From NCBI GenBank assembly GCA_964547995.1, contig CAZJRB010000023.1, positions 5,495 through 69,494 on the forward strand: 64,000 nucleotides of DNA, given 5' to 3'. Source of the DNA: CAZJRB01 sp964547995. GTDB taxonomy: Bacteria > Planctomycetota > Planctomycetia > Pirellulales > Thermoguttaceae. This document shows positions 17,474-25,734 of the stretch, one piece after another. A model generated the notes under the pieces. That model did not search any database. It had not been told where the DNA came from and worked only from the letters and a program-made list of their open reading frames with translations. Made by a program: the position numbers and the translations under genes. The first letter of the stretch is position 1. Every line of letters begins with the position of its first letter.

Positions 17474-18372
17474 GCAGACGCCCCACAATTACCGCCGCGG
17501 TCATTACGCTCAACGAAGAGCGGAACCTCCGCGAACTGCTTCCGACACTCAAATGGACCGACGAGACCGTCGTGGTCGACGGCGGCTCGGGGGACGCCAC
17601 GGCCGAAGTCGCCCTGGCACACGGTTGCCGCGTGGTTTTGCACCCCTTCGACGACTTCGCTCGCCAGCGGAACCGTGCGTTGGAAGCCGCCGCGGGCGAC
17701 TGGGTGCTTTCGATCGACGCCGACGAGCGCCCCACGCCGGGTCTGGCTGCCGAGATTCGCCACCGGATTGCCCGTTGCCGGTTGGGCGCGTTTCGCGTGC
17801 CGATCCGCAGCACGATCTTCGGCCGGCCGCTTCGATATTGCGGCACGCAGGACGACTTGCCGGTGCGGCTGTTCCGGCGCGGTTCGGCCCGATGGACCGG
17901 CGGTGTCCACGAGGTTCTCCGCGTCCGCGGCCGGACCGGGCGGTTGGACGCCTGGCTTGAGCACACGACGATGCCCACCCTGGCAAACTTCCTTGTGAAG
18001 ATGCACTGCTACACGCGGCTGGAAGCGCAGGCATTAGCGGCATCCGGCCGCCGCCCGGCGTGGCACGACACGTGGCTGGCGCCGCCGTATGAGTGCTTGC
18101 GGCGCCTGGTTTACAAACAGGGTCTTTTGGACGGCCCGGCGGGCTGGGCGTTCTGCCTGCTGAGCGGGTTGTCCAGGTGGGTGCTGGCTCGCGAACACCG
18201 CAGAATCTCCGCTGCGAGCGTTGACAAAGCAAGCGAGTGGAGCAGTCGCGAATCTTGCGTAGGACAGGGTTGCAACCTGTCCCAAGCCCCGGACAGGTTA
18301 CAAACCTGTCCTACAACGGCGGACGGCACACAGAGTGTGCCTGCTACTTTTGGCGACGGTTTTTCAGGATAA
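17470..18372 (+). CDS. glycosyltransferase family 2 (WaaE/KdtX-like)
   Basis: 300 aa. The GT-A fold starts at ITAAVITLNEERNLRELLPT, with VVVDGGSGDATAEVALAHG and the DxD-type motif SIDADERPTPGLAAEI. The segment DDFARQRNRALEAAAGDWVL is typical of the LPS core glycosyltransferase WaaE/KdtX group. It should add a sugar in the cytoplasm to a lipid-linked acceptor. The ATGA overlap with the upstream gene indicates coupled translation. The last 40 or so residues (from SRESCVGQGCNLS) are encoded by palindromic elements at 18259-18341 and have no family character, so the native C-terminus has probably been replaced or extended. Confidence 0.83.
   Translation: MSRRPTITAAVITLNEERNLRELLPTLKWTDETVVVDGGSGDATAEVALAHGCRVVLHPFDDFARQRNRALEAAAGDWVLSIDADERPTPGLAAEIRHRIARCRLGAFRVPIRSTIFGRPLRYCGTQDDLPVRLFRRGSARWTGGVHEVLRVRGRTGRLDAWLEHTTMPTLANFLVKMHCYTRLEAQALAASGRRPAWHDTWLAPPYECLRRLVYKQGLLDGPAGWAFCLLSGLSRWVLAREHRRISAASVDKASEWSSRESCVGQGCNLSQAPDRLQTCPTTADGTQSVPATFGDGFSG
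18259..18341 (+). repeat. GTAG-headed REP-like palindromes
   Basis: One unit (18259-18314) begins GTAGGACAGG and ends CCTGTCCTAC. It holds an imperfect first hairpin and the perfect hairpin GGACAGGTT-ACA-AACCTGTCC (18291-18311). Directly after it is GGCACAC-AGA-GTGTGCC (18325-18341) followed by TGCTAC. The second part is an inverted copy of the element at 54917-54939. The unit forms the 3' end of a GT2 gene. Confidence 0.9.
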
Positions 18373-18381
18373 GGCATTTCC

Positions 18382-19830
18382 ATGAAGCAACTCCCTCTGC
18401 TGCCGCTGGTTCTCGACGGCGTCCCCCCGGGGCTGGTCCAGGCCCTGGTGCAGGAGGGTGTGCCGGTCCGCGAGCGCGACGAGAATCACTCGGCGGGCCG
18501 GTTCGTGCTGTTCGATTCGCGCTGCGGGCCTTGCGAGGCGGTCGTCAAGGGCCAGACGGCGATCGATATCGATCCGCTTCGAGAGGGATTCAACAGCGAT
18601 CCGTTCGACGCACTGCTCGACACGCGTTCCGCCCGCCATTACTTTGACATCTTCGGGTTGCCGGTCGCCGAAGAAGTCGCGTGTGTCGATCGCCGGCGGG
18701 TCCGGCGGCGCATCCTTTACAGACTCCGCGCGGAGATCGAAAAGGCCGGCGGGATCTGGCTTTGCCTCGCGGCGTATCCCTTTCCGTATCGCAGCGCGCT
18801 GAACTTCCGGATCGACTACGACGAGTACGACAACAAAGACTTCGAGAGCACGCTCAACGCCGTTGCCGGCAACGAACACGCCACGAGCCACTTCGTCAAC
18901 GCGGCGGCGTACCTGCCGCACAAGGTGGCCCTGGAAAGGTTCTGCGGGCTCGACGTCGGTTCCCACGGATTCCGTCACCACACCTATCGAACCCGCCAAG
19001 AGAACCTGGACAACATCCGGCGGGGGATCGACTTGCTTCGGGCGTGCGGGATCGAACCTTCCGGCTTTGTCGCCCCGGGCGGCCGGTTCAATCGCGGTCT
19101 GCTCCTGGCAATGAGATCGTTAAAAATCACCCACAGTTCGGAGTTCGGACTCGCCTACGACGACCTCCCGTTCTTCCCGCAAGGCAGCAACGTCCTACAA
19201 ATCCCCATCCACCCGGTCTGCCTCGGCATCTTCCTGGAGACCGTGCAGGGCGAAAACGGGCGACGCGCGGCAGCCACCCAACAGGCCGTTCGCGCGGCCG
19301 TCGAACACTTCTGCCAGACCGCCCGGGCCAAGTACCGGGCGGGCGAGCCGGTTTTCCTCTATGGACATCCGACCGGTCGCTTGGGACGTTATCCTCAAGT
19401 CCTTCGAGCGGTGTTCGAGGAGGCCGAAAGCTTCGCAGCCGTCTGGAAGACCACGCTCAGCGAATTTGCCCGGTGGTGGCGGTTGCGAAGCCGCGTGCGC
19501 ATCAGAGTGATCGAGTGCGGCGGGCAGTTCGTCGTCCGGGCGGTACACCAGCCGAAGACGTATCAACCGGCCGTCGAATACTGGCGGGGCCGGCACGTCG
19601 CTCGCATGCCCCTTGCCGGCCGCGAAGTCCGCTTCGCGCCGGCCGCCTTGGCCTATGAACGCCCCACGCCCAACCCCGGCATCCGCGCCGTGCGCGACCA
19701 GCGCCCGAAAAGACTCCGCGAGCAGATTCTGCGGATGGTCGATTGGGAAAAGGAAACGCCGGTCGAGGAAATCGCCGCGAGCAATCTGCGGAATCTGGCA
19801 AAACGCACGCTCCGAAGATGGCGGGCGTGA
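18382..19830 (+). CDS. polysaccharide deacetylase-like protein
   Basis: 482 aa. A NodB-like core lies around residues 155-330: FRIDYDEYD supplies the catalytic and metal Asp, and GLDVGSHGFRHHTYRT supplies the SHxxxH-type metal-binding histidines. GFVAPGGRFNRGLL follows as the motif 3 region. This family removes acetyl groups from glycans. The preceding 150 residues and the C-terminal 130 are not recognised. No signal peptide is visible, so it would act in the cytoplasm or on lipid-linked intermediates. It closes the glycan locus, starting 10 bp after the upstream GT2 gene. Confidence 0.75.
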   Translation: MKQLPLLPLVLDGVPPGLVQALVQEGVPVRERDENHSAGRFVLFDSRCGPCEAVVKGQTAIDIDPLREGFNSDPFDALLDTRSARHYFDIFGLPVAEEVACVDRRRVRRRILYRLRAEIEKAGGIWLCLAAYPFPYRSALNFRIDYDEYDNKDFESTLNAVAGNEHATSHFVNAAAYLPHKVALERFCGLDVGSHGFRHHTYRTRQENLDNIRRGIDLLRACGIEPSGFVAPGGRFNRGLLLAMRSLKITHSSEFGLAYDDLPFFPQGSNVLQIPIHPVCLGIFLETVQGENGRRAAATQQAVRAAVEHFCQTARAKYRAGEPVFLYGHPTGRLGRYPQVLRAVFEEAESFAAVWKTTLSEFARWWRLRSRVRIRVIECGGQFVVRAVHQPKTYQPAVEYWRGRHVARMPLAGREVRFAPAALAYERPTPNPGIRAVRDQRPKRLREQILRMVDWEKETPVEEIAASNLRNLAKRTLRRWRA

Positions 19831-19955
19831 AGGAAGGTGGGAGCGGGAGAGCAGGAGAACAGGGGAGCAGGGGAACCTGCGGTTGTAAAGCTGTGACTTG
19901 GGGGCTACCGGGTCGCTTGCGTTGCAAAAGAATGCCAATCTTGCGACATGCTTGA

Positions 19956-21980
19956 CTAATGCACCCGCTGGCCCGGTTTCGCACCCTCGTCCGGGTAGAG
20001 GAGAAAGATGTCGCTATCGCCGGGGCCGGCGGCGAGGATCATCCCTTCGCTTAGGCCGAACTTCATTTTCCGTGAGGCGAGGTTCGCCGCGCAGACGACC
20101 AGCCGGCCAATCAGGTCTTCGGGCCGGTAAACGCCCTTGATCCCGGCGAAGACGGTCCGCGTTTCGTTGCCGCCGAGACTCAGGACGAGCTTGATGAGCT
20201 TCTTGGCCTTCGGTACGTCCTCGGCAGCCACGACGCGTGCGACGCGGAGATCGACCTTCAGGAAGTCGTCGAAGCTGCACGTTGGGGCGAGCGGTTCGGC
20301 CTTGAGGGTCTCGTCGCTGTCGTGGAACGCGGCGGCCGATTCGGCCGGCTCCTCCTCCTTGCTTTCAGCGATCATGGCGTCGACCTTCTTCCGATCGACC
20401 CGCCGCATCATGTGTTCGAAATTCTCGACAGCGACCTCCAGGAGCGGCGTCTTCGATTCGTCCCAGTGCCGGATCGGCTTGTTCAACAGTTTGCCCGTCT
20501 GTTCGGCCAGGCGCGGCAGAACGGGCGCAAGGTAGATCGCCAGTTGCCGGAACAGGTTCAACCCGATCGTGCAAACGTCGCGGAGTTCGTCCGCCTTGTC
20601 GGGGTCCTTGGCGAGCTTCCACGGCGCGTGGTCCTCGACGAATTTGTTGGCGCGGTCGGAGATCGCGAGTATCTGGCGCATGGCCTTGGCGTAGTCGCAG
20701 CTTTCGTACGCCTCGGCGATTTTATCACCCTCTTTGGCCGCTTGCTCGAACAGCCCGCCGTCGTCGGGGTATACTTCCGCGAGCCCGGTCTTCGCGGCGA
20801 ATTTCGCGGTCCGGCTGCCGAGATTCACGACGTTGCCCACCATGTCGGAGTTGACCTTGTCGACGAACTCCGCAAGGTTCAGATCGAGGTCCTCAACCCG
20901 CGCGTTCAACTTCGAGGCATAATAGTAGCGCAGGTACGCCGGATCGAGATGCTTCAGGTAGGTCGACGCCTGGATGAACGTGCCTTTGGTTTTCGCCATC
21001 TTCTCACCGTCGACGGTCAGGAAGCCGTGGATCTGGATCCTCCTCGGCAGCTCAAACCGCGAGGTCTCGAGCATCGCCGGCCAGAACAACGTGTGGAAGT
21101 AGGTGATGTCCTTGCCGATGAAGTGGTGGATTTCGGTTGCCTCGCTCGCCCACCAGTCGTCAAAATTCTCGCCGTGCTCCTTGCACCACGCCATGGTCGA
21201 CGCCATGTAGCCGATCGGGGCGTCGAACCAGACGTACCAGTAATTGTCCGGGCTGTCGGGGATCCGGAACCCGAAATACGGTGCCGGCCGCGAAACGTCC
21301 CAGTCGCGCAGCGGCTCGTGGAGAAAGTGGCCCTTGAGGTAATTGGCGATCTCCGGCTGCAAATGCTCGCCGCCTTGCGTCCAGCCGTCAAGGAAATCGT
21401 GCAGCTTCTCGATGTTGATGAACAGGTGGTCGGCGGTGCGGACCTCCGGTTTCGTGCCGGACAGCGTGCTCACCGGGTCGATCAGCTCGACGGGGCTGTA
21501 GTGGGCGCCGCATTCGCAACTGTCGCCGTACTGGTCCCTTTTGCCGCATTTCGGGCAGGTCCCCTTGACGTACCGGTCCGCCAGAAAGGTATCGGCCTCG
21601 GTGTCGTAAAGCTGCGTTACCGCTTGTTCGCTAACCAGGCCCGCCTCGCGGATCGACTGCCAGATCTCCTCGCACAACTCGCGGTTTTCCGGGCTGTGGG
21701 TGCTGCCGTAGTTGTCGAACTCGATATCGAAGCCCGCGAAGTCCGCGACGTGGGCCTTCTGCATCTTGGCGATCAGCTCCTCCTCGCCGATTCCCTCCTG
21801 CTTCGCCCGGATCATGATGGCGGTGCCGTGGGTGTCGTCGGCGCAGATATAGATGCACCGGTTCCCGCGCAGCTTCTGGAACCGCACCCAGATGTCGGTC
21901 TGGAGGTATTCCACCAGATGGCCGATGTGGATGTGGCCATTGGCGTAGGGCAGGGCGCTGGTGACGAGGATTTGTCGCAT
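19956..21980 (-). CDS. metG: methionyl-tRNA synthetase
   Basis: 674 aa, the usual length for the dimeric form. The class I HIGH motif is in PYANGHIHIGHLVEYLQ. The zinc knuckle is CPKCGKRDQYGDSCECGAHY near residue 140. The KMSKS loop is KMAKTKG near 325. After the anticodon-binding domain, a C-terminal OB-fold tRNA-binding domain begins about residue 575 (FLKVDLRVARVVAAEDVPKA). It charges tRNA-Met with methionine. It converges with the deacetylase gene across a 125-bp gap, which includes a purine-rich GGGAGCAGGGGA-type tract near 19840-19880. Confidence 0.97.
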   Translation of the reverse strand: MRQILVTSALPYANGHIHIGHLVEYLQTDIWVRFQKLRGNRCIYICADDTHGTAIMIRAKQEGIGEEELIAKMQKAHVADFAGFDIEFDNYGSTHSPENRELCEEIWQSIREAGLVSEQAVTQLYDTEADTFLADRYVKGTCPKCGKRDQYGDSCECGAHYSPVELIDPVSTLSGTKPEVRTADHLFINIEKLHDFLDGWTQGGEHLQPEIANYLKGHFLHEPLRDWDVSRPAPYFGFRIPDSPDNYWYVWFDAPIGYMASTMAWCKEHGENFDDWWASEATEIHHFIGKDITYFHTLFWPAMLETSRFELPRRIQIHGFLTVDGEKMAKTKGTFIQASTYLKHLDPAYLRYYYASKLNARVEDLDLNLAEFVDKVNSDMVGNVVNLGSRTAKFAAKTGLAEVYPDDGGLFEQAAKEGDKIAEAYESCDYAKAMRQILAISDRANKFVEDHAPWKLAKDPDKADELRDVCTIGLNLFRQLAIYLAPVLPRLAEQTGKLLNKPIRHWDESKTPLLEVAVENFEHMMRRVDRKKVDAMIAESKEEEPAESAAAFHDSDETLKAEPLAPTCSFDDFLKVDLRVARVVAAEDVPKAKKLIKLVLSLGGNETRTVFAGIKGVYRPEDLIGRLVVCAANLASRKMKFGLSEGMILAAGPGDSDIFLLYPDEGAKPGQRVH

Positions 21981-22167
21981 GGCGGCCGTTTCTCCGCGGT
22001 GGTGTCTATGATTTCTGGCGAAAGCAAACGCCCTATTGTAACGAAGGGTTGTGGGGACGGGGAGAGGGAAATCGACTTCCCCCGCCTGTTGGGGGTTGTG
22101 TTCCCCAGGATTTCAGCGACAATCAAGGATGTGCATGATTTCCTGCCCTCCCATTGCGAGAGAAGAA

Positions 22168-23316
22168 ATGGAACTGAAGTCGATTAACTACTCTCAGTAT
22201 GATGGTGAGCTAGACGAATGGCGATTGGAGGGCCTGGAACTTGGCCGAGTCAACTTGCTGGTCAGCAGCAATGCCGTCGGCAAGACCAGGACACTCAACG
22301 TTATTAACGGTCTGGCGGCTCTCCTGTCAGGCAGAGTCAAGCTCCGTTTTCGGAGCGGAAACTACGACACAAGGCTTGAACATGACGGAAAGGTGTTCCA
22401 ATATGTCTTAGAGTACCGCGACGCACAGGTGGTTCGCGAGGAATTCCGTCGCAATAAAACTGAAGTCTTGCTCCAGCGCGGGGAGGGAGGTGCTGGGAAA
22501 ATCTTTGCGGAGAAGATCGGCGGTCTGATGGAATTCCAGACTCCGGAGGATGAGTTGGCGGCCGTAGCACGCCGGGACACAGTTCAACACTCGTTTCTCG
22601 ATCCGCTGACACAGTGGGCAAATTCCACTTATCATTATGCTTTCGGGTCCGATATGGGCAAGAATCGCTTTGCGGCAATAACAGGGAGCGAAAAGGGCGA
22701 ATTTGACCCGCACAATACAGAGGCAGTAGTCGTCATCTTCAAAAAGGGGCAAGAAGACTTCGGGGATCGGTTCGAGAAAGCTATCAGGCAGGATATGGAG
22801 TCAATCGGCTACTGTCTGGATCACGTGAATACCGATATGCCGTCGTCCGTCACTATCAGAACGCCGCTGGGGGCCGAAGTCGTTGGTTTGTATGCCAAGG
22901 AGACCGATCTGAAAGGGGAAACAGATCAGCACAATATGTCGCAAGGCATGTTTCGGGCGTTTTCGATCATCATCCAGTTGAACTACCTGTTGATGGGCAG
23001 CAAGCCGAGTTGCATCCTGATCGACGATATTGGAGAGGGACTCGACTTCGAACGATCCTGCGCGCTCATCGAATTGCTCATAGAAAAAGTTGAAGGGGCG
23101 CCGGTCCAACTTGTGATGGCAACCAACGATCGTTTTGTCATGAACAAAGTCCCGCTGGAAGTCTGGTCGGTATTGCAGCGCGAGCCGGGCGTGTGCCGCG
23201 TCCGCAACTATGCCAATTCCAAAGATCTCTTCGACGAGTTCAAATTCACCGGCATGAACAACTTCGACTTCTTCGCCTGCGACTACCTCAACCGGGAACA
23301 TCAGGTGAATGAATAA
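22168..23316 (+). CDS. AAA/ABC-type ATPase of an ATPase-TOPRIM pair
   Basis: 382 aa from the ATG at 22168, with AGAGAAG just upstream; the frame opens earlier without a ribosome binding site. Walker A is SSNAVGKT (residues 33-40), and Walker B is CILIDDIGEGLD near 282. Between them MSQGMFRAFSIIIQLNYLL resembles the ABC-type signature region. The C-terminus has a conserved-looking MATNDRFVMN (switch) segment. The arrangement is that of OLD-like and AriA-like SMC-type ATPases. It overlaps the downstream TOPRIM-like gene by 8 bp, so the two are made together. Likely role is a sensor or motor controlling the partner nuclease in phage defence; this is inference from architecture. Confidence 0.75.
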   Translation: MELKSINYSQYDGELDEWRLEGLELGRVNLLVSSNAVGKTRTLNVINGLAALLSGRVKLRFRSGNYDTRLEHDGKVFQYVLEYRDAQVVREEFRRNKTEVLLQRGEGGAGKIFAEKIGGLMEFQTPEDELAAVARRDTVQHSFLDPLTQWANSTYHYAFGSDMGKNRFAAITGSEKGEFDPHNTEAVVVIFKKGQEDFGDRFEKAIRQDMESIGYCLDHVNTDMPSSVTIRTPLGAEVVGLYAKETDLKGETDQHNMSQGMFRAFSIIIQLNYLLMGSKPSCILIDDIGEGLDFERSCALIELLIEKVEGAPVQLVMATNDRFVMNKVPLEVWSVLQREPGVCRVRNYANSKDLFDEFKFTGMNNFDFFACDYLNREHQVNE

Positions 23317-24016
23317 GCTTGCCGTCTTCGTTGAAGGCCAAACCGAACAGGTGTTCGTCGAGAGACTCTTGCGCGAAATCGCGGGCAACAAAGAGATCGA
23401 AATCAAGGATTGCAGACCAACCGGCCGTCGGAAAGGCAAACCCACGCACCTGCATATTGAGGCTTCTACCGCAGATTCACGCAACAAGTTCTTCGTTCTG
23501 ATTGTCGATTGCGGTGGTGACGAGCGTGTCAAGTCGCTGATTCGAGACAACTACGACAGCCTTGTGAAAAAGGGGTACCAGGCCATCATCGGAATCAGGG
23601 ACGTCTTCCCTGAGCAGCGGGCAAACATTCCCAAACTGCGGGCGGGATTGCACTACAGGATGAAAACGGTCCCCATCCAGGTCGAGTTCATCCTCGCGGT
23701 GATGGAAATCGAGGCATGGTTCATCGCCGAATACACCCATTTCCGGCGTCTGAGTAACCGGTTGACCGTCGAGCGGATCCAATCAGAAATCGGGTTCGAT
23801 CCAAGCACCGACGATATTGAGTTGAGAGATCATCCGTCCGAGGATATCCGCAACATTTATCAGCTTGCCGGCTTCGCGTACAACAAGAGCAAGACGAACG
23901 TGCAACGAACGGTTGGTCTGCTGGACTATGCGAATATCTACGTGGAACTGGGCCAGAAGATCAACGACCTGAACTGCTTGCTGGAACAGATCGACGCGTT
24001 TTTGTCGAACGGTTAG
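23309..24016 (+). CDS. TOPRIM-like protein (DUF4276-like), partner of ATPase
   Basis: 235 aa. The N-terminus MNKLAVFVEGQTEQVFVERLL carries the Glu of a TOPRIM-type fold, and FVLIVDCGGDERV near residue 70 carries the Asp pair. A helical middle region (VEFILAVMEIEAWFIAEY) follows, as seen in DUF4276 and RloB-like proteins. TOPRIM nucleases cut DNA or RNA. The start lies inside the upstream ATPase gene (8-bp overlap). Together the pair resembles PARIS (AriA ATPase with AriB TOPRIM) or related ATPase-TOPRIM defence systems. Whether it is DUF4276 or DUF4435 cannot be settled by eye. Confidence 0.7.
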   Translation: MNKLAVFVEGQTEQVFVERLLREIAGNKEIEIKDCRPTGRRKGKPTHLHIEASTADSRNKFFVLIVDCGGDERVKSLIRDNYDSLVKKGYQAIIGIRDVFPEQRANIPKLRAGLHYRMKTVPIQVEFILAVMEIEAWFIAEYTHFRRLSNRLTVERIQSEIGFDPSTDDIELRDHPSEDIRNIYQLAGFAYNKSKTNVQRTVGLLDYANIYVELGQKINDLNCLLEQIDAFLSNG

Positions 24017-24042
24017 TACAACGCGTGTGACGTTGTACTTTC

Positions 24043-24525
24043 TTACTGCCGGACCGCAAGCGGTTCTCGTTTCGCCCGGATGCAAAGCAGCACCAGCAAC
24101 GCCAGCGGCACCAACATGTCGGTCCAGAAGATCACTCCGGCGTTGTTGGGGGCGAAGTTGTGGGCAACGATCATCTGGCGGGCGTGACCGAACGCCGCGC
24201 CGAAGCCGAAACACGAAATGCCGATTACCGTTGCCGCCTGAAAACCGCGGCTCCGCCACGGGCAAAGAACGCCCAGCACCCCGAACCCGAGGTTGGCCAC
24301 CGCGACCTCGAACTGGAACGGGCTGGTCTTCCAGCCGATGCTTTCGGCAACCCGTTGGGCGAAGAACGCGTGCCCGACGAATCCCCAAAGCGATCCAAGC
24401 CCCACCGAACAGAACAGCAGCCAGCGAAGCAGACTGTCGGTCGGCGTTCTGCCGGAAAGTCGGGTATCGGCCGCGGCCGTCAAAACGGCCAGGGCCAACA
24501 GGATAGCGGGAAAGTAAGTCATCAT
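24043..24525 (-). CDS. DUF6790 family membrane protein
   Basis: 160 aa with about four hydrophobic segments. The central stretch GFVGHAFFAQRVAESIGW, then SPFQFEVAVANLGFGVLGVL, matches what I remember as the DUF6790 signature (GHxxFAxxVAxxIGWxxSPFQFEVxxANL). Function is unknown. AGGAGG lies just upstream of the ATG. It is convergent with the TOPRIM-like gene and divergent from the BrkB-like gene. Confidence 0.75.
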   Translation of the reverse strand: MMTYFPAILLALAVLTAAADTRLSGRTPTDSLLRWLLFCSVGLGSLWGFVGHAFFAQRVAESIGWKTSPFQFEVAVANLGFGVLGVLCPWRSRGFQAATVIGISCFGFGAAFGHARQMIVAHNFAPNNAGVIFWTDMLVPLALLVLLCIRAKREPLAVRQ

Positions 24526-24666
24526 TTCCTCCTCCAGCGTTTTTCCACCAGCGGCTGCAGCCTTCTCTTCTAGTCGACATCACTCCATTCTACTCTTTGT
24601 CGCCGTTGGCAGATACACTAAGATGGATGGAGACGCCAACCGGTCGTACCCAGCAGAGCGTAAGCC

Positions 24667-25581
24667 ATGTCGGCAAAACGGAAAATACCTGCGTTCGGGC
24701 CTGCCGGACCATTCATCCGGCAGATGCAAACGGCCGCCAGGTCCTGGACGCGCCACAACAGCAACATGATGTCGGCGGCGCTGGCCTATTATGCCACGTG
24801 CTCGCTCTTCCCGGCGGTTCTGCTGCTAATTTCGATTCTTGCGGTCGCGCATCGCCTGTCGTCCGGCGTTCAAGATGCCCAACAACAGTTGCTTACCATC
24901 GTTGCCGGCCAGACCTCGGCGGCCGTGGCCGACCATTTGCACAACGCGCTCGATGCCCTCCACTCCGGGGCTTCGGTGAGCGGGCCGCTCGGGGGGGTGC
25001 TCTTGGCCATCATGGCAATGGGGGTTTTCGCGAATATTGAAAACGCATGCGATCGCATCTTCGGCACCGAAGGCCCCGCGGAACACGGAATCTGGCCGGC
25101 GATCAGTCTCGCCTTGTTTCGCCGGCTTCGGGCGTTCCTGATGTTGATGTGCGTCGGGTCCTTCGTGATCTTGCTGCTCGTCGGCGGGCTCGTCTCGTCG
25201 GCGCTTTACCGCTACGCCGACGGCTTGGAAGCCGGCTACTTCTGGAAGTTGTTTCAAATTTCCGTAACCATCCTGCTCAACTGGCTCCTGTTCACACTCC
25301 TCTACAAGTTCCTCCCGCGCGTGCCGATCCGATGGCGCGACGCGCTGAAGGGCGGCGCTCTGATGACCCTGTTATGGGAAGTCAGCCGGCACGTGCTGGC
25401 CTTCGTGCTGTTGAGCAAGAAGTACTCGGCCTACGGGGTCGTCGGTTCGCTCCTGGCGTTGATCCTCTGGCTCTACGTCTCCAACGCGATTTTGCTCTTC
25501 GCTGCGGAATACGTCCGCGTGCTCCGCGACGAGCGCGGGACGAAGCCCGGGCAAGTCCACGAGGAGATCGCTCGAAAATAG
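24667..25581 (+). CDS. YihY/BrkB family membrane protein
   Basis: 304 aa with about six hydrophobic segments. The N-terminal motif SNMMSAALAYYATCSLFPAV is typical of the family, as is YKFLPRVPIRWRDALKGGAL and the C-terminal SAYGVVGSLLALILWLYVSNA. These proteins were once called ribonuclease BN, but that assignment was withdrawn; the family is probably a membrane transporter or efflux protein of unknown substrate. Start is the ATG at 24667. The neighbours give no clear functional link. Confidence 0.88.
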   Translation: MSAKRKIPAFGPAGPFIRQMQTAARSWTRHNSNMMSAALAYYATCSLFPAVLLLISILAVAHRLSSGVQDAQQQLLTIVAGQTSAAVADHLHNALDALHSGASVSGPLGGVLLAIMAMGVFANIENACDRIFGTEGPAEHGIWPAISLALFRRLRAFLMLMCVGSFVILLLVGGLVSSALYRYADGLEAGYFWKLFQISVTILLNWLLFTLLYKFLPRVPIRWRDALKGGALMTLLWEVSRHVLAFVLLSKKYSAYGVVGSLLALILWLYVSNAILLFAAEYVRVLRDERGTKPGQVHEEIARK

Positions 25582-25734
25582 CTTCGGCGAGCACGGACGT
25601 CACACGTTATAAACCCGCTTGCCGGACTTTTCCCGGTCACGTTTCGCACTCGCGTTATGGGGGGGTTGTGTAGTACAATAGAATCATTGCCATTGGCGAT
25701 TCCCATGGCACTGCCGCTCCCCGAAAGTCCCCGC

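Noticed and set aside
15281..17488. 735-codon minus-strand frame in the glycan locus
   Set aside because: It spans three plus-strand genes with strong motifs and reads as Arg/Pro-rich text without domains.
18259..18341. Possible CRISPR or tRNA-like hairpins
   Set aside because: Hairpins are not evenly spaced direct repeats with unique spacers, and no cloverleaf forms.
20322..22187. 621-codon plus-strand frame opposite metG
   Set aside because: Shadow of the methionyl-tRNA synthetase gene; no domain character.
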